A DNA stretch of 64,000 nt from Dickeya poaceiphila (GTDB lineage Bacteria; Pseudomonadota; Gammaproteobacteria; Enterobacterales; Enterobacteriaceae): positions 2,232,001 to 2,296,000 of the forward strand of contig NZ_CP042220.2 in the NCBI RefSeq assembly GCF_007858975.2, given 5' to 3'. A program made the position numbers and the translations under genes. Within the stretch, counting starts at the first letter, position 1. Each line of letters starts with the position of its first letter. Positions 38,153-48,386 of the stretch are shown here, piece after piece. The notes below the pieces were generated by a model, which was given only the letters and a program-made list of their open reading frames with translations, did not search any database and was not told the DNA's origin.

Positions 38153-39139
38153 TTATTTTTTGCGTGGATACAGATCATGACGCAGATAAGGTTCCGTTTC
38201 TCCTGGTTTACGGGTTTTCAGCAACTTCAAAATCCAGGTGTACTGCTCCGGATTCGGTGCCACTAAATGCTCAACCTCTTCATTCATACGACGGGCAATC
38301 GTATGATCATCAGCGCCATTAATATCGCTCATCGGTGGGCGAATATAGATATCCAGCTGTGAGGTTTTGCCATCATACACGGGAAATAACGGTACGATTT
38401 CGGCACGGCAGACTTTCATCAACCGGCCAATAGCTGGCAATGTCGCTTTATAAGTCGCAAAAAAATCGACAAATTCGCTGTGTTCAGCGCCATGATCCTG
38501 ATCCGGCAGATAATAGCCCCAATATCCTTCACGCACAGAGCTAATAAACGGTTTAATGCCGTCGTTGCGAGTATGAAGGCGGCCACCAAAACGACGCCGC
38601 AGCGTGTTCCACAAATAATCCTGCAATGGATTTTTCTGATTATGCATCATGGCAGCCATTTTCTGACCTTTCCAGCTCATCAACATAGCGGGAATATCAA
38701 CTCCCCAGCCATGCGGTACCATGAAAATAATATTACGCTGCTGTTCCTGCAACACCTCGACTATTTCCATGCCGTGCCAGTGAACACGACGGTCAGCCCG
38801 GCTGACAGGCAAAATCGCCAATTCCACCATCATCAGCATCGCTTGCGGTGCCGTCGCAAACATCTGATCGATAATGTGCTCGCGTTCAGCTTCCGACAGT
38901 TGCGGCATACATAGCAGCAAATTAATGCGGGCGCGCCGCCTTGCACCTGTGGAAAATCGGCCCACCAACCGGCCTAATACTCCTAACACCGGATCACGTA
39001 GTCTGGCTGGAATACAGGCCAGCAACGCCGTTACTCCCACAATGAGCCAGATCCCCCAATAACGTGGGTGTAAGAAAGCCAGCGTAAACTGAGGGATGAA
39101 TTCTGCGTTGGTTCTCTTCTCTTTTTTCTCTTGTTCCAT
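38153..39139 (-). CDS. lpxM: Lipid A biosynthesis myristoyltransferase
   Basis: This 328-residue late acyltransferase of lipid A synthesis (E. coli LpxM 323 aa) transfers a secondary myristoyl chain, giving hexa-acylated lipid A. One N-terminal membrane segment, then the HX4D motif VPHGWGVDIP, the RRRFGGRLHTRNDGIKPF and YYLPDQDHG substrate motifs and a basic C-terminus. ATG 39139 has GAAGAG upstream and matches the family; an alternative ATG is at 39154. Downstream of mepM, but a terminator lies between them. Confidence 0.94.
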   Translation of the reverse strand: MEQEKKEKRTNAEFIPQFTLAFLHPRYWGIWLIVGVTALLACIPARLRDPVLGVLGRLVGRFSTGARRRARINLLLCMPQLSEAEREHIIDQMFATAPQAMLMMVELAILPVSRADRRVHWHGMEIVEVLQEQQRNIIFMVPHGWGVDIPAMLMSWKGQKMAAMMHNQKNPLQDYLWNTLRRRFGGRLHTRNDGIKPFISSVREGYWGYYLPDQDHGAEHSEFVDFFATYKATLPAIGRLMKVCRAEIVPLFPVYDGKTSQLDIYIRPPMSDINGADDHTIARRMNEEVEHLVAPNPEQYTWILKLLKTRKPGETEPYLRHDLYPRKK

Positions 39140-39233
39140 GCAAGCACTCTTCATTACAAAATCGGATTTAATGATAATAGCTACCCGACGTTTTGCAATT
39201 GAACACACACTGGCCCGACATGAGCCTGTGCGA

Positions 39234-39267
39234 TAAAAAAACAGCCGGTAGCGTTGCTACCGGCTGT
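39234..39267 (-). terminator. Terminator of mepM
   Basis: Perfect 12-bp stem ACAGCCGGTAGC / GCTACCGGCTGT with a three-base loop. On the minus strand it is followed by TTTTTT. Confidence 0.92.
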
Positions 39268-39288
39268 CGTTTATCTGTGTCCTACAAA

Positions 39289-40707
39289 TTAGTCCAGCTG
39301 CAACTGAGGCAGCACTTCACGCACATGCGTGAGATAATCGCGGCGCTCTTTGCCCATTAGACCTTCAGAACGCGGTAGCTTCGCGGTTAGTGGGTTGACT
39401 GCCTGCTGATTGACCCACAGTTCATAATGTAAATGTGGTCCGGTCGAACGCCCGGTATTACCAGACAAGCCGATACGATCGCCGCGCTTAACCTTCTGAC
39501 CAGGTTTAACCAGTAACCGAGTCATATGCATATAGCGGGTGGTGTACTGACGCCCATGTCGCACCGCCACAAAATTGCCAGCTTCACTATCTCGTTCCGC
39601 AACCACTACTTCACCATCGCCAACAGCCAGAACCGGCGTTCCTACCGGCATTGAAAAATCAACGCCGCGGTGCGGTGCGATACGCCCAGTGACCGGATTC
39701 AGACGACGCGGATTGAAGTTGGAAGATACCTTGAACTGCTTCATGGTCGGAAAGCGCAGAAAGCCTCGCATCAGGCCAGAGCCTTCACGATCATAGAATT
39801 TGCCGTCTTCAGCGCGGAACGCATAGTAATTCTTGCCACCAGTACGCAACCTGACACCCAGAAGTTCACTTTGCTCGCTACGTCCATCCAGCATTTCGCG
39901 GGAAATCAGCACCACAAAACTGTCGTCTTTACGCAGCTTATGGAAATCCAATTGCCATTGAAGCGCACGGATCACTTCCCGCACTTCGCTGCTGGTTAAC
40001 CCAGCAGCCTGCGCGCTGCTGGCGAAACTGCCGTTCAAATGGCCGACCAACACTTTGTTCTGCCAGTCCCCTTCTACGTTTTCAATTTCTTCACGAAACG
40101 TATCACCGCTACGGGTGTAGGTGCGAGTCTCGCGCCGGGAGACTTGCCAGGTCAGAGTTTGCAGTGTGCCATCGCTATCCAGCGTCCAGGTCAGTTGCTG
40201 ACCGATCTTCAGATTCCGCAATGCCGCATTGCGATCCGCCAGAGCCGTAATATCCGACATATCAATACCGTATTGAGTCAGAATACTACTCAGCGTATCG
40301 CCAGTAGAGACGACATATTCATGCGTATCGTCAGACTCTTTATCGTCCAGTTCATCTTTGGCAATACCACTCGTGGTTGACGGTTGATCCAAAGGCTCGC
40401 TGTTCGCTTCGCTAATATCTGCCGACGGCATCGAACCAGCCGCTTGCGTAGCGGCTAAAGGCGGCAATGGATTACTGTCCAGAGGTTCGCTGGCTGGAGG
40501 ATTCAGAGCCTGGCTCTGAACCTGAGGTTGAGGTCTTTCGCTTTCCGCATCTTTTACGATAACAGGTGCATCATTGACTGGTGGATATGTCATTGGCCGC
40601 CAGACGGCGGCGGCTAGAGTAACGACAGTCAGTGACCCCAGCATCACACGGTGAGGCCGGGGCAGGCTGTTATACGCCAGAGCGATAGTTCGGGCTATCT
40701 GCTGCAC
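39289..40707 (-). CDS. mepM: Murein DD-endopeptidase MepM
   Basis: This 472-residue M23 zinc peptidase cuts meso-DAP-D-Ala crosslinks to allow peptidoglycan growth. A signal anchor (about 20-37) is followed by a Pro-rich linker, a LysM-like domain (YVVSTGDTLSSILTQYGI) and the LytM domain with zinc ligands in HRGVDF and HLHYELW. It is longer than E. coli MepM (440 aa), mainly in the linker around 50-125. Start is GTG with AGGA nearby, just 12 bases after znuA ends, so probably transcribed with znuA. Confidence 0.95.
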   Translation of the reverse strand: MQQIARTIALAYNSLPRPHRVMLGSLTVVTLAAAVWRPMTYPPVNDAPVIVKDAESERPQPQVQSQALNPPASEPLDSNPLPPLAATQAAGSMPSADISEANSEPLDQPSTTSGIAKDELDDKESDDTHEYVVSTGDTLSSILTQYGIDMSDITALADRNAALRNLKIGQQLTWTLDSDGTLQTLTWQVSRRETRTYTRSGDTFREEIENVEGDWQNKVLVGHLNGSFASSAQAAGLTSSEVREVIRALQWQLDFHKLRKDDSFVVLISREMLDGRSEQSELLGVRLRTGGKNYYAFRAEDGKFYDREGSGLMRGFLRFPTMKQFKVSSNFNPRRLNPVTGRIAPHRGVDFSMPVGTPVLAVGDGEVVVAERDSEAGNFVAVRHGRQYTTRYMHMTRLLVKPGQKVKRGDRIGLSGNTGRSTGPHLHYELWVNQQAVNPLTAKLPRSEGLMGKERRDYLTHVREVLPQLQLD

Positions 40708-40719
40708 GTGTTCCTATCC

Positions 40720-41745
40720 TCATGATTTTTCCTTCAGGCAGCGTAAATACTGTTCCGACAGTTGCATCAGGAAACGCGCATAACTGTCTTGATCCAATGC
40801 AATGTCACTTCCCAACGGGTCCAGCACGCCAATGCGCACGTCAGTTCCCTTGGCGACAGCATGAATGACCGCTGGCCTGAATTGTGGTTCAGCAAAAACG
40901 CAAACCGCTTTATGCTCAACCAACTGTGTTCGTATTTGATTTAAACGCTGTGCGCCGGGCGCGATAGCGGGGTTGATGGTAAAGTGCCCCAGCGGGGTCA
41001 ACCCGTAGTGCTGTTCGAAGTAGCCATAGGCATCGTGGAACACGAAATACCCTTTGCCTCGCACAGGCGTCAGCATATTAACAACATTTTTATCTGTCTG
41101 CGCAAGTTTCTCAGTGAATTTACGCAGGTTTGCATCCAGTTTGTCTTTATTCTGCGGCATGAGTTCCACTAAACTTGCATGAATCGCAACGGCAGACGCC
41201 TGCGCCATTTCCGGCGACAGCCAGATATGCATATTGAACTCACCATGATGATGCCCGTCATCATCGTTATCCTGATGATTTTCAGGCTCATGGCGGTGAT
41301 CATGCTCGCTATCGGTCTGACTATCATGATCAGCGTCATGATACGCACCATTTTCTGCCGCTGCCTGTGTAGGATGTGATTCCCGTAACAATAGCGTTTT
41401 GACGGCTGGTTGCTGGCTTAATGCAATTTGCCGCGCCGCTGACAGCGGCTGCAGAGCCTTGGGCAGAAACGCTTCCATTTCCGGCCCGACCCAAATAACC
41501 AGTTCCGCTGAGTTAAGCCGCTGTACATCAGACGGACGCAGGGCATAATCATGTGGTGACGCACCGTCCGGCAGCAACACCTCAGTAGGCGTCACGCCAT
41601 CCGTGATCGCCGCAGCGATAAATGCCAACGGGCGAATGGATGTGACTACCGCGGCAAAGGCAACCGGCGTGGCAAACAATGTGGCCAGCAATGTACCGCC
41701 AGCAAGTACAGTATTTAGCCATTTATAATGAGTCACTCGCAACAT
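40720..41745 (-). CDS. znuA: Zinc ABC transporter substrate-binding protein ZnuA
   Basis: This 341-residue periplasmic zinc receptor has a signal peptide (to about residue 32), zinc ligands in [21 protein letters not shown] and [12 protein letters not shown], and the FAEPQFRP C-lobe motif. An acidic His-rich loop (about 134-168: repeated H, D, E) is characteristic of ZnuA and is longer than in E. coli. It delivers Zn2+ to ZnuB/ZnuC. Diverges from znuCB with a shared Zur box. Confidence 0.95.
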   Translation of the reverse strand: MLRVTHYKWLNTVLAGGTLLATLFATPVAFAAVVTSIRPLAFIAAAITDGVTPTEVLLPDGASPHDYALRPSDVQRLNSAELVIWVGPEMEAFLPKALQPLSAARQIALSQQPAVKTLLLRESHPTQAAAENGAYHDADHDSQTDSEHDHRHEPENHQDNDDDGHHHGEFNMHIWLSPEMAQASAVAIHASLVELMPQNKDKLDANLRKFTEKLAQTDKNVVNMLTPVRGKGYFVFHDAYGYFEQHYGLTPLGHFTINPAIAPGAQRLNQIRTQLVEHKAVCVFAEPQFRPAVIHAVAKGTDVRIGVLDPLGSDIALDQDSYARFLMQLSEQYLRCLKEKS

Positions 41746-41778
41746 CCCCAATCATCCGTCGATTTATCAATAAAAACG

Positions 41779-41793
41779 CGTTATATTATAACG
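41779..41793. promoter_or_regulatory. Zur box between znuA and znuC
   Basis: CGTTATA-T-TATAACG is a perfect 15-bp inverted repeat matching the Zur core GTTATAWTATAAC. Its position between divergent zinc-uptake genes is as in E. coli, so Zn-bound Zur probably represses both. Confidence 0.9.
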
Positions 41794-41820
41794 TCACACA
41801 CCCTCTGCAAACAGAATTCT

Positions 41821-42579
41821 ATGTCAACGCTGGTTTCACTGGAAAATATTGGCGTGCAGTTTGGCAACAAAGCTGTACTCAGTGATATTTCGCTTACATT
41901 ACGGGCTGGACGCATTCTGACGCTGCTTGGGCCAAATGGCGCAGGGAAATCCACGCTGGTCCGGGTTGTGTTAGGGTTACAGCCCCCTACCTGCGGTACG
42001 CTGACGCGATCAACGGATCTCCGCATCGGCTACGTACCGCAGAAACTGCATCTGGACCCAACCCTGCCATTGACCGTCAAACGCTTTATGCAGTTGCGCC
42101 CTGGGGTGAATAAGCAGGACATCATGCCAGCGTTAAAGCGTGTGCAGGCTGGCCATTTGCTTGAGCAACCGATGCAAAAACTCTCCGGTGGTGAAACCCA
42201 GCGTGTTCTGCTGGCACGCGCTATTCTTGCCCGCCCACAATTGCTGGTACTGGACGAGCCGACTCAGGGGGTAGACGTCAACGGTCAACTGGCGCTGTAT
42301 GAATTGATTAATCAGTTGCGACAGGAATATCAATGCGGCGTGCTGATGGTATCCCACGATCTCCATCTGGTGATGGCGAAAACCGATGAGGTATTGTGCC
42401 TCAATCAACATATCTGTTGCTCTGGTACGCCAGAAGTAGTGTCGCTACACCCGGAATTTTTAGCCATGTTTGGCCATCGCGGTGCCGGGCAGTTGGCAAT
42501 TTACCGCCACCATCACAATCACCGTCACGATCTGAACGGAAAAATCATTTTAAAACGACAGGATGGTAATCACGCATGA
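41821..42579 (+). CDS. znuC: Zinc ABC transporter ATP-binding protein ZnuC
   Basis: This 252-residue ABC ATPase has Walker [10 protein letters not shown], signature [14 protein letters not shown], Walker [13 protein letters not shown] and H-loop SHDLH. The C-terminal His-rich tail (RHHHNHRHD) is typical of ZnuC. ATG 41821 matches the E. coli start MTSLVSLENV. It overlaps znuB by four bases (ATGA), so the two are translationally coupled. Confidence 0.96.
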   Translation: MSTLVSLENIGVQFGNKAVLSDISLTLRAGRILTLLGPNGAGKSTLVRVVLGLQPPTCGTLTRSTDLRIGYVPQKLHLDPTLPLTVKRFMQLRPGVNKQDIMPALKRVQAGHLLEQPMQKLSGGETQRVLLARAILARPQLLVLDEPTQGVDVNGQLALYELINQLRQEYQCGVLMVSHDLHLVMAKTDEVLCLNQHICCSGTPEVVSLHPEFLAMFGHRGAGQLAIYRHHHNHRHDLNGKIILKRQDGNHA

Positions 42580-43361
42580 TTGAGTTGTTGTTGCCCGGCT
42601 GGCTGGCAGGGGTGTGTCTGGCAGTAGCGGCAGGGCCGCTCGGTTCCTTCGTGGTGTGGCGCCGTATGTCTTATTTTGGCGATACCCTTGCCCACGCTTC
42701 ATTACTGGGTGTAGCACTGGGTTTGCTGTTGGACATCAACCTGTTTTATGCGGTGATCACCATTACCCTGCTGCTGGCCGTAGGATTGGTTTGGCTGGAG
42801 CGTCGTCCTGGGCTGGCTATCGATACGTTACTAGGCATCATGGCGCACAGCGCGCTGTCGCTGGGCCTGGTGGTAGTTAGCCTGATGAACAATGTCCGCG
42901 TCGATTTGATGGCTTACCTGTTTGGCGACCTGCTTGCCGTCACCAGTGAAGATTTGTGGCTGATCGGCCCCGGCGCGCTAGTGGTACTTGGGGTACTGTG
43001 GTGGCAATGGCGCGCCCTGCTTTCCATGACCGTTAGTCCGGAACTGGCCGCAGTCGACGGTGTTCCGATTGCCCGCACCAAACTGGTATTGATGCTGATC
43101 ACCGCCTTGACTATCGGCCTGGCAATGAAATTTGTCGGTGCACTGATCATCACTTCATTACTGATTATTCCTGCCGCCACCGCACGCCGATTTGCCCGCA
43201 CACCAGAACAGATGGCCGTCTGTGCGATAGGAGTTGGTATTCTGGCCGTCACTGGCGGTCTGGCATTTTCAGCACAAGCCAACACACCTGCCGGTCCTTC
43301 GGTTGTACTGTCCGCGTCGCTATTGTTCATGCTCAGTCTGCTGAAAAGGCAAACTGCCTGA
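42576..43361 (+). CDS. znuB: Zinc ABC transporter permease ZnuB
   Basis: This 261-residue permease with about eight hydrophobic segments matches E. coli ZnuB (261 aa): [54 protein letters not shown]. It forms the inner-membrane channel of the high-affinity zinc importer. Confidence 0.95.
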   Translation: MIELLLPGWLAGVCLAVAAGPLGSFVVWRRMSYFGDTLAHASLLGVALGLLLDINLFYAVITITLLLAVGLVWLERRPGLAIDTLLGIMAHSALSLGLVVVSLMNNVRVDLMAYLFGDLLAVTSEDLWLIGPGALVVLGVLWWQWRALLSMTVSPELAAVDGVPIARTKLVLMLITALTIGLAMKFVGALIITSLLIIPAATARRFARTPEQMAVCAIGVGILAVTGGLAFSAQANTPAGPSVVLSASLLFMLSLLKRQTA

Positions 43362-43378
43362 TACCACGATAGGTTGGC

Positions 43379-43418
43379 AACAGAGAAAAGCCAGGCAGTC
43401 TACCGCTATTCTCTGTTT
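43379..43418. terminator. Hairpin between convergent znuB and ruvB
   Basis: AACAGAGAA / TTCTCTGTT stem with a 21-base loop and TTCC after it. Probably terminates znuCB. Confidence 0.55.
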
Positions 43419-43420
43419 TC

Positions 43421-44431
43421 CTACTCTTCGCGTTCGCGGGTCAGGCCGAAATGGCGATAGGCGTGCTGCGTCGCAATGCGACCACGTGGTGTGCGTTGCA
43501 GGAAACCCTGCTGAATCAGATAGGGTTCCAGCACATCTTCAATGGTTTCACGTTCTTCACCAATCGCCGCCGCCAGATTATCCAAACCAACCGGGCCACC
43601 CATAAATTTATCGATAACCGCCAGCAGCAGCTTGCGGTCCATATAATCGAACCCTTCGGAATCAACCGCCAGCATATCCAACGCCTGAACCGCCACGTCT
43701 GCAGAGATCGCACCATCTGATTTCACTTCAGAGAAATCCCGCACCCGGCGCAACAACCGGTTGGCGATACGCGGCGTACCGCGCGACCGACGTGCTACTT
43801 CCAGTGCACCGTCAGCCGTCATATCCAGTCCCAGGCATTGGGCACTGCGTTGCACGATATATTGCAGATCAGCAACCTGATAGAATTCGAGCCGCTGCAC
43901 GATGCCAAAACGGTCACGTAGCGGTGAAGTCAACGAACCGGCGCGGGTTGTGGCACCAACCAGCGTGAAAGGCGGCAAATCCAGCTTGATGGAGCGCGCT
44001 GCCGGCCCTTCGCCGATCATGATATCCAACTGATAATCTTCCATCGCCGGATAGAGCACCTCCTCCACCACTGGCGACAATCGATGAATTTCGTCGATGA
44101 ACAGCACATCGTGCGGTTCAAGGTTGGTAAGCAACGCCGCCAAATCTCCTGCTTTTTCCAGCACCGGCCCGGAGGTTGTACGCAGATTTACCCCCATTTC
44201 GTTGGCGACGATATTGGCCAGCGTGGTCTTTCCCAACCCCGGAGGGCCGAAAATCAATAGATGATCAAGCGCATCGCCACGCTTGCGGGCTGCCTCGATA
44301 AAAATTTCCATCTGTTCGCGTACCACCGGCTGCCCAACATATTCCGACAACAGCTTCGGGCGAATGGCACGATCCAGTATTTCTTCATCGGACACTGCGC
44401 CGGGAGAAATCAGACGATCAGCTTCAATCAT
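43421..44431 (-). CDS. ruvB: Holliday junction helicase RuvB
   Basis: This 336-residue AAA+ motor has the same length as E. coli RuvB. Walker [12 protein letters not shown], Walker [11 protein letters not shown], the sensor ATTRAGSL, arginine-finger region and the C-terminal winged helix ([13 protein letters not shown]) are intact. With RuvA it drives branch migration. The ATG at 44431 has GAGG upstream and lies 7 bases after the ruvA stop. Confidence 0.97.
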   Translation of the reverse strand: MIEADRLISPGAVSDEEILDRAIRPKLLSEYVGQPVVREQMEIFIEAARKRGDALDHLLIFGPPGLGKTTLANIVANEMGVNLRTTSGPVLEKAGDLAALLTNLEPHDVLFIDEIHRLSPVVEEVLYPAMEDYQLDIMIGEGPAARSIKLDLPPFTLVGATTRAGSLTSPLRDRFGIVQRLEFYQVADLQYIVQRSAQCLGLDMTADGALEVARRSRGTPRIANRLLRRVRDFSEVKSDGAISADVAVQALDMLAVDSEGFDYMDRKLLLAVIDKFMGGPVGLDNLAAAIGEERETIEDVLEPYLIQQGFLQRTPRGRIATQHAYRHFGLTREREE

Positions 44432-44438
44432 ACATACC

Positions 44439-45056
44439 TCACAGCGCAGCGCGCAGCGCATCCCTGATCAGGGTTTCGCAGTCAGCGCCCGGTCGAGACA
44501 CTTTATTCACCATCCGGCTGGCCTCCTGCGGTTTATAGCCAAGAGCAACCAGCGCCGCTTCAGCCTCAGCCTGTGGTTCCGCTTCCGGCTCCACATTGCC
44601 AGCCGTGGCGGGTAAGGTAATATCGCTGGCGGCATTGAACAGCTCGCCGTTCAGGCCTTTAAAGCGGTCTTTCATTTCAACGACCAGCCGTTCTGCGGTT
44701 TTCTTACCTACCCCCGGCAATTTTACCAGCGCGTTAATTTCCTGACGCTCCACCGCGCTGACGAACTGCTGGGCCGACATGCCGGACAAAATCGCCAGCG
44801 CCAGTTTCGGCCCCACGCCATTCACTTTGATCAGTTCACGAAACAGAGAACGCTCTTGTTTATTATTAAAGCCAAACAGTAGCTGTGCGTCTTCACGCAC
44901 CACAAAATGGGTAAAAATCACCGCCTTCTGGCCAAGGTCCGGCAACTCGTAAAAGCAGGTCATCGGCATATGCACTTCATATCCGACGCCGCTGGCTTCA
45001 ATCAGTACCAGTGGCGGTTGTTTTTCCAATACGATGCCTCTGAGACGACCTATCAC
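44439..45056 (-). CDS. ruvA: Holliday junction-binding protein RuvA
   Basis: This 205-residue protein binds four-way junctions as a tetramer and loads RuvB. OB-fold N-terminus ([12 protein letters not shown]), two HhH motifs ([26 protein letters not shown]) and the RuvB-binding domain ([16 protein letters not shown]). GTG start, as in E. coli. A LexA box lies upstream, so ruvAB is SOS-induced. Confidence 0.96.
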   Translation of the reverse strand: MIGRLRGIVLEKQPPLVLIEASGVGYEVHMPMTCFYELPDLGQKAVIFTHFVVREDAQLLFGFNNKQERSLFRELIKVNGVGPKLALAILSGMSAQQFVSAVERQEINALVKLPGVGKKTAERLVVEMKDRFKGLNGELFNAASDITLPATAGNVEPEAEPQAEAEAALVALGYKPQEASRMVNKVSRPGADCETLIRDALRAAL

Positions 45057-45134
45057 GTGGTGTTTTCCTTAATCTGGCTGACGTAAACGTGGCGTATAGC
45101 TTATAACACAAAAAAAGAGGCGGATACAGAAAAG

Positions 45135-45150
45135 CTGGATGCATATCCAG
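45135..45150. promoter_or_regulatory. LexA (SOS) box of ruvAB
   Basis: CTGGATGCATATCCAG is a 16-bp near-perfect palindrome matching the LexA motif CTG-N10-CAG and close to the E. coli ruvA box CTGGATATCTATCCAG. Located about 80 bases before the ruvA start. Confidence 0.88.
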
Positions 45151-45231
45151 ATATAGAGCAGAACGGTGGATGATCTCCGGCAGCGGTATGAACACCATAT
45201 AAATGCCGGAGAATCTTGTGGAGTGACGCGA

Positions 45232-46263
45232 TTACGCGACCGGGCTATTCATCGCATCGTAATTTCGCCAGCGATAATTACATAACGAGACCACCCAACA
45301 GGTGATAAACAGTGCCACAACATAGAACCCAGCATCGCCAAGTTGCTCATTGAATGCATCAACGACGCGCCATAATCCGGTATGCAGATCCAGTTTATCG
45401 GCCAGTAATCCGAGCGCTTCCATCCCGCCGATAAACATTGCCACCACTACCGATGTCGCCGTAATCGTCAGGTTATAGTAGAGCTTGCGCTGCGGTTTGC
45501 TGAATGCCCAGCCGTATGCGCCCACCATCAGCACATTATCCAGTGTGTCCACCAACGCCATGCCACAGGTAAACAACGCCGGGAAAATCATGATCGACCA
45601 GATAGACATCCCCTGTGAAGCACCCGCAGCCGAAATACCTAATACGCCGATCTCAGTGGCGGTATCAAACCCCAGACCAAACAATAGGCCGACCAGATAC
45701 ATATGCCAGCTTTTGTTCACCAGCCGAAATGTAGAGCGCAATAACCACCCCATTACACCGGTCGTCGGCACACTGTCAACCTGACTGGCAGCGCTCCAGC
45801 CCCCCTGCTTAAACTGCTGAAAACGTTTCCAGACACCGCGCAGAATCACCAGATTCACCAGAGCCATCAACAGTAAAAATCCCGCAGAAACGGATGTACC
45901 GATAACACCGCCAACCTCATGAAACCAGACCATGTCTTCCTGTAACGCGGCGGCTGTCGCCGCCAACCCCAGCGATGCCAGAATCACAATAGAAGAATGA
46001 CCCAACGAAAACCAGGCACCAACGCCTAACGGCATCTTTCCTTCCTGCATCATTTTTCGAGTGACGTTATCGATAGCGGCAATATGGTCCGCATCCACTG
46101 CATGACGCAAGCCGTAACACCACGCCAACAGGCTGGTGGCCATCAGGGCAGTATTATTGTGAAACATGCTCCACGCCAGCAGCCACACCAGCATATTAAC
46201 CACCACCAAACAACTCAGTATTGCCACTGCACGCGGATTATTCTTGAGAATCGAAGACAGCAT
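45232..46263 (-). CDS. HoxN/NixA family nickel/cobalt permease
   Basis: This 343-residue NiCoT secondary transporter has eight hydrophobic segments and the family signature H-x4-D-H in GLRHAVDADHIAAIDN (H54, D59, H60). Other signatures are LGHSSIV, LGFDTATEI and the FTCGMALVDTLD motif. It probably imports Ni2+ (for hydrogenase or urease) or Co2+; selectivity cannot be read directly. It is inserted between ruvA and ruvC, where E. coli has the unrelated yebB. A NikR-like inverted repeat lies 53-79 bases upstream, favouring nickel. Base composition is close to the neighbours. Confidence 0.92.
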   Translation of the reverse strand: MLSSILKNNPRAVAILSCLVVVNMLVWLLAWSMFHNNTALMATSLLAWCYGLRHAVDADHIAAIDNVTRKMMQEGKMPLGVGAWFSLGHSSIVILASLGLAATAAALQEDMVWFHEVGGVIGTSVSAGFLLLMALVNLVILRGVWKRFQQFKQGGWSAASQVDSVPTTGVMGWLLRSTFRLVNKSWHMYLVGLLFGLGFDTATEIGVLGISAAGASQGMSIWSIMIFPALFTCGMALVDTLDNVLMVGAYGWAFSKPQRKLYYNLTITATSVVVAMFIGGMEALGLLADKLDLHTGLWRVVDAFNEQLGDAGFYVVALFITCWVVSLCNYRWRNYDAMNSPVA

Positions 46264-46315
46264 ACAAATATCTCTGTATCAATCCGGCGGGTCATCACCG
46301 TCGGGAAAATTGTGG

Positions 46316-46342
46316 GTATGAGATTTTATAAATTATTCATAC
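46316..46342. promoter_or_regulatory. NikR-like operator of the nickel permease gene
   Basis: The perfect inverted half-sites GTATGA and TCATAC are separated by 15 bases. The known NikR operator is GTATGA-N16-TCATAC, so the arms match exactly but the spacing is one base short. The spacer holds a TATAAA-like -10 on the minus strand. Placement upstream of a nickel permease makes NikR control plausible. Confidence 0.65.
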
Positions 46343-46558
46343 GCCATCGTGTTATCACAGATCAAAACAGGGAGTGTTTATGGCAGCAGAAAAAATTTAC
46401 GCTCAAAGGCATAACGGCAAACGCAATACATCGGGAACAGGAAGAAAGAGAAGACAAATCAGGCTGCTATCTGGCGAACATCGTGATTCGGCAGACCGCA
46501 GCCAGGATTAAGATACGACGCTTATCAAAGCACCACGAGGTCTAAAACACGATGCTCG

Positions 46559-47080
46559 TCAGCGAATGCGCCCACGCGCCAGCGTCAGTTTGTCATGACT
46601 AATGCGTGAGAGATTCTGACTGAAATGACAATGTGTAATCGCAATCGCCAGTGCGTCGGCAGCATCAGCCTGTGGGCTGGCTGGCAGTTTGAGCAGTGTT
46701 TTCACCATGTGTTGCACCTGGCTTTTTTCTGCCGCACCGGTACCCACCACCGTTTGTTTTACCTGACGCGCCGCATATTCAAACACCGGCAGTGACTGGT
46801 TTACCGCTGCAACAATCGCCGCACCGCGGGCCTGCCCCAGTTTCAGAGCCGAGTCAGCATTGCGAGCCATAAACACCTGCTCGATAGCGAAATAATCGGG
46901 TTGGAATTGGGTGATGATTTCACTGACGCCAGCATAAATCAGCTTAAGACGCGTTGGCAGATCGTCCACCGTAGTGCGAATACACCCACTACCCATATAG
47001 CTGATCTGCCGCCCCTGCTGACGGACAATACCGTAGCCGGTAACGCGGGAACCGGGGTCGATGCCAAGAATAATGCTCAC
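46559..47080 (-). CDS. ruvC: Holliday junction resolvase RuvC
   Basis: This 173-residue endonuclease (same as E. coli) cuts Holliday junctions after RuvAB migration. The catalytic acidic residues are in [16 protein letters not shown] and [15 protein letters not shown] start with GGGGG upstream. It follows yebC closely (40 bases) and is separated from ruvAB by the nickel permease gene. Confidence 0.96.
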   Translation of the reverse strand: MSIILGIDPGSRVTGYGIVRQQGRQISYMGSGCIRTTVDDLPTRLKLIYAGVSEIITQFQPDYFAIEQVFMARNADSALKLGQARGAAIVAAVNQSLPVFEYAARQVKQTVVGTGAAEKSQVQHMVKTLLKLPASPQADAADALAIAITHCHFSQNLSRISHDKLTLARGRIR

Positions 47081-47120
47081 CGATGCCCCCCGGTTACCAG
47101 TTGAAAAGGAAGGTCTGCCA

Positions 47121-47864
47121 TTACAGCAGTGCCGCTACCTCGTCGGAGATCTCACCATTGTGATAAACCTCCTGCACGTCATCGCAGTCTTCCAACATAT
47201 CGATCAAACGCATCAGCTTCGGTGCAGTTTCAGCGTCCATGTCTGCTTTAGTGGACGGAATCATCGACACTTCGGCAGACTCAGACACCAGACCGGCGGC
47301 ATCCAGCGCGTCTTTTACCTGACCGAAGATTTCCCACGGCGTGAACACGTCGATGGCACCATCATCATAGGACACCACGTCATCAGCGCCAGCTTCCAGC
47401 GCTGCATCCATCACCGTATCTTCATCCAGACCCGGTGCATAAGAAATCACACCTTTTTTGGCGAACAGATAGGACACGGAACCGTCAGTTCCCAGGTTAC
47501 CGCCGCATTTGGTGAAAGCGTGACGGACTTCGGACACAGTACGGTTACGGTTGTCACTCAAACACTCCACCATTACAGCGGTACCACCGGGGCCGTAGCC
47601 TTCATAAATGATGGTTTCCATGTTGGTGTCTTCATCGCCGCCCACACCACGCGCAATCGCCCGGTTCAGGGTATCGCGCGTCATGTTGTTGGACAGCGCC
47701 TTGTCGATGGCAGCACGCAGGCGGGGGTTGGAGCCGGGATCGCCGCCGCCTAAACGGGCGGCGGTAACCAGTTCGCGGATGATTTTGGTAAAAATCTTGC
47801 CGCGTTTAGCGTCCTGTGCTGCTTTGCGATGCTTAGTGTTGGCCCACTTACTATGACCTGCCAT
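47121..47864 (-). CDS. yebC: YebC/PmpR family regulatory / translation-associated protein
   Basis: This 247-residue protein matches E. coli YebC (246 aa), starting [20 protein letters not shown], with [20 protein letters not shown] and the acidic C-terminus DVQEVYHN. The family includes DNA-binding regulators and factors that relieve ribosome stalling; the role in enterobacteria is not settled. Between nudB and ruvC in the same direction. Confidence 0.96.
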   Translation of the reverse strand: MAGHSKWANTKHRKAAQDAKRGKIFTKIIRELVTAARLGGGDPGSNPRLRAAIDKALSNNMTRDTLNRAIARGVGGDEDTNMETIIYEGYGPGGTAVMVECLSDNRNRTVSEVRHAFTKCGGNLGTDGSVSYLFAKKGVISYAPGLDEDTVMDAALEAGADDVVSYDDGAIDVFTPWEIFGQVKDALDAAGLVSESAEVSMIPSTKADMDAETAPKLMRLIDMLEDCDDVQEVYHNGEISDEVAALL

Positions 47865-47935
47865 AAAAATCTCCGAAAAAAGCCTGTTATCCCATTAAAA
47901 TTCCGAGTCGCCGCGTTGCGGCAATATGAAACCTA

Positions 47936-48385
47936 TCAGGGCCTGGCTGGACAAATAACAAATTCTTCAATCGCCTGCCGGTTGCTCCAGGATTTGGTCA
48001 ACCGCGCCGCATCGGGCGCATCCAGCCATTGGTAAGCCAGATGTTCACTGATTTCCACCGGGCGCTCATCAGGCAACGCCAGACAGAACCAGTGCTCCAG
48101 ATTATGCGTCACGCCTGGGGCATAGCGACGTCTCAAATGAGCAAAAAGCTCAAACTCCACACTGCGTTGACAGTCAACCAGCGTCAACGCCTCAGCGGCG
48201 ATGTCGATGTTGACTTCTTCTTTCACTTCACGCAGTGCGGCACATCGCGCGCTTTCATCCGCTTCCAGACTGCCGGTAACCGACTGCCAGAAATCCGGAT
48301 CATCGCGTCGCTGAAGCATCAGCACCCGTCCGGTATTCCGGGCGTAAATCACCACCAGTACCGAAACGGGTCGCTTATAGTTCAT
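47936..48385 (-). CDS. nudB: Dihydroneopterin triphosphate diphosphatase
   Basis: This 149-residue Nudix hydrolase removes pyrophosphate from dihydroneopterin triphosphate in folate synthesis. The Nudix box G-x5-E-x7-REVKEE is at GSLEADESARCAALREVKEE. Family signatures YKRPVSVLVVIYA and WFCLALP are present. The ATG lies one base after the aspS stop (TAAG-ATG), so translation is probably coupled. The frame opens upstream at 48436, within aspS. Confidence 0.94.
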   Translation of the reverse strand: MNYKRPVSVLVVIYARNTGRVLMLQRRDDPDFWQSVTGSLEADESARCAALREVKEEVNIDIAAEALTLVDCQRSVEFELFAHLRRRYAPGVTHNLEHWFCLALPDERPVEISEHLAYQWLDAPDAARLTKSWSNRQAIEEFVICPARP

Positions 48386-48386
48386 C

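Noticed and set aside
37945..38322. 125-codon plus-strand frame near lpxM
   Set aside because: It runs into the lpxM coding region antisense and lacks a ribosome site; the hydrophobic start reflects AT-rich sequence.
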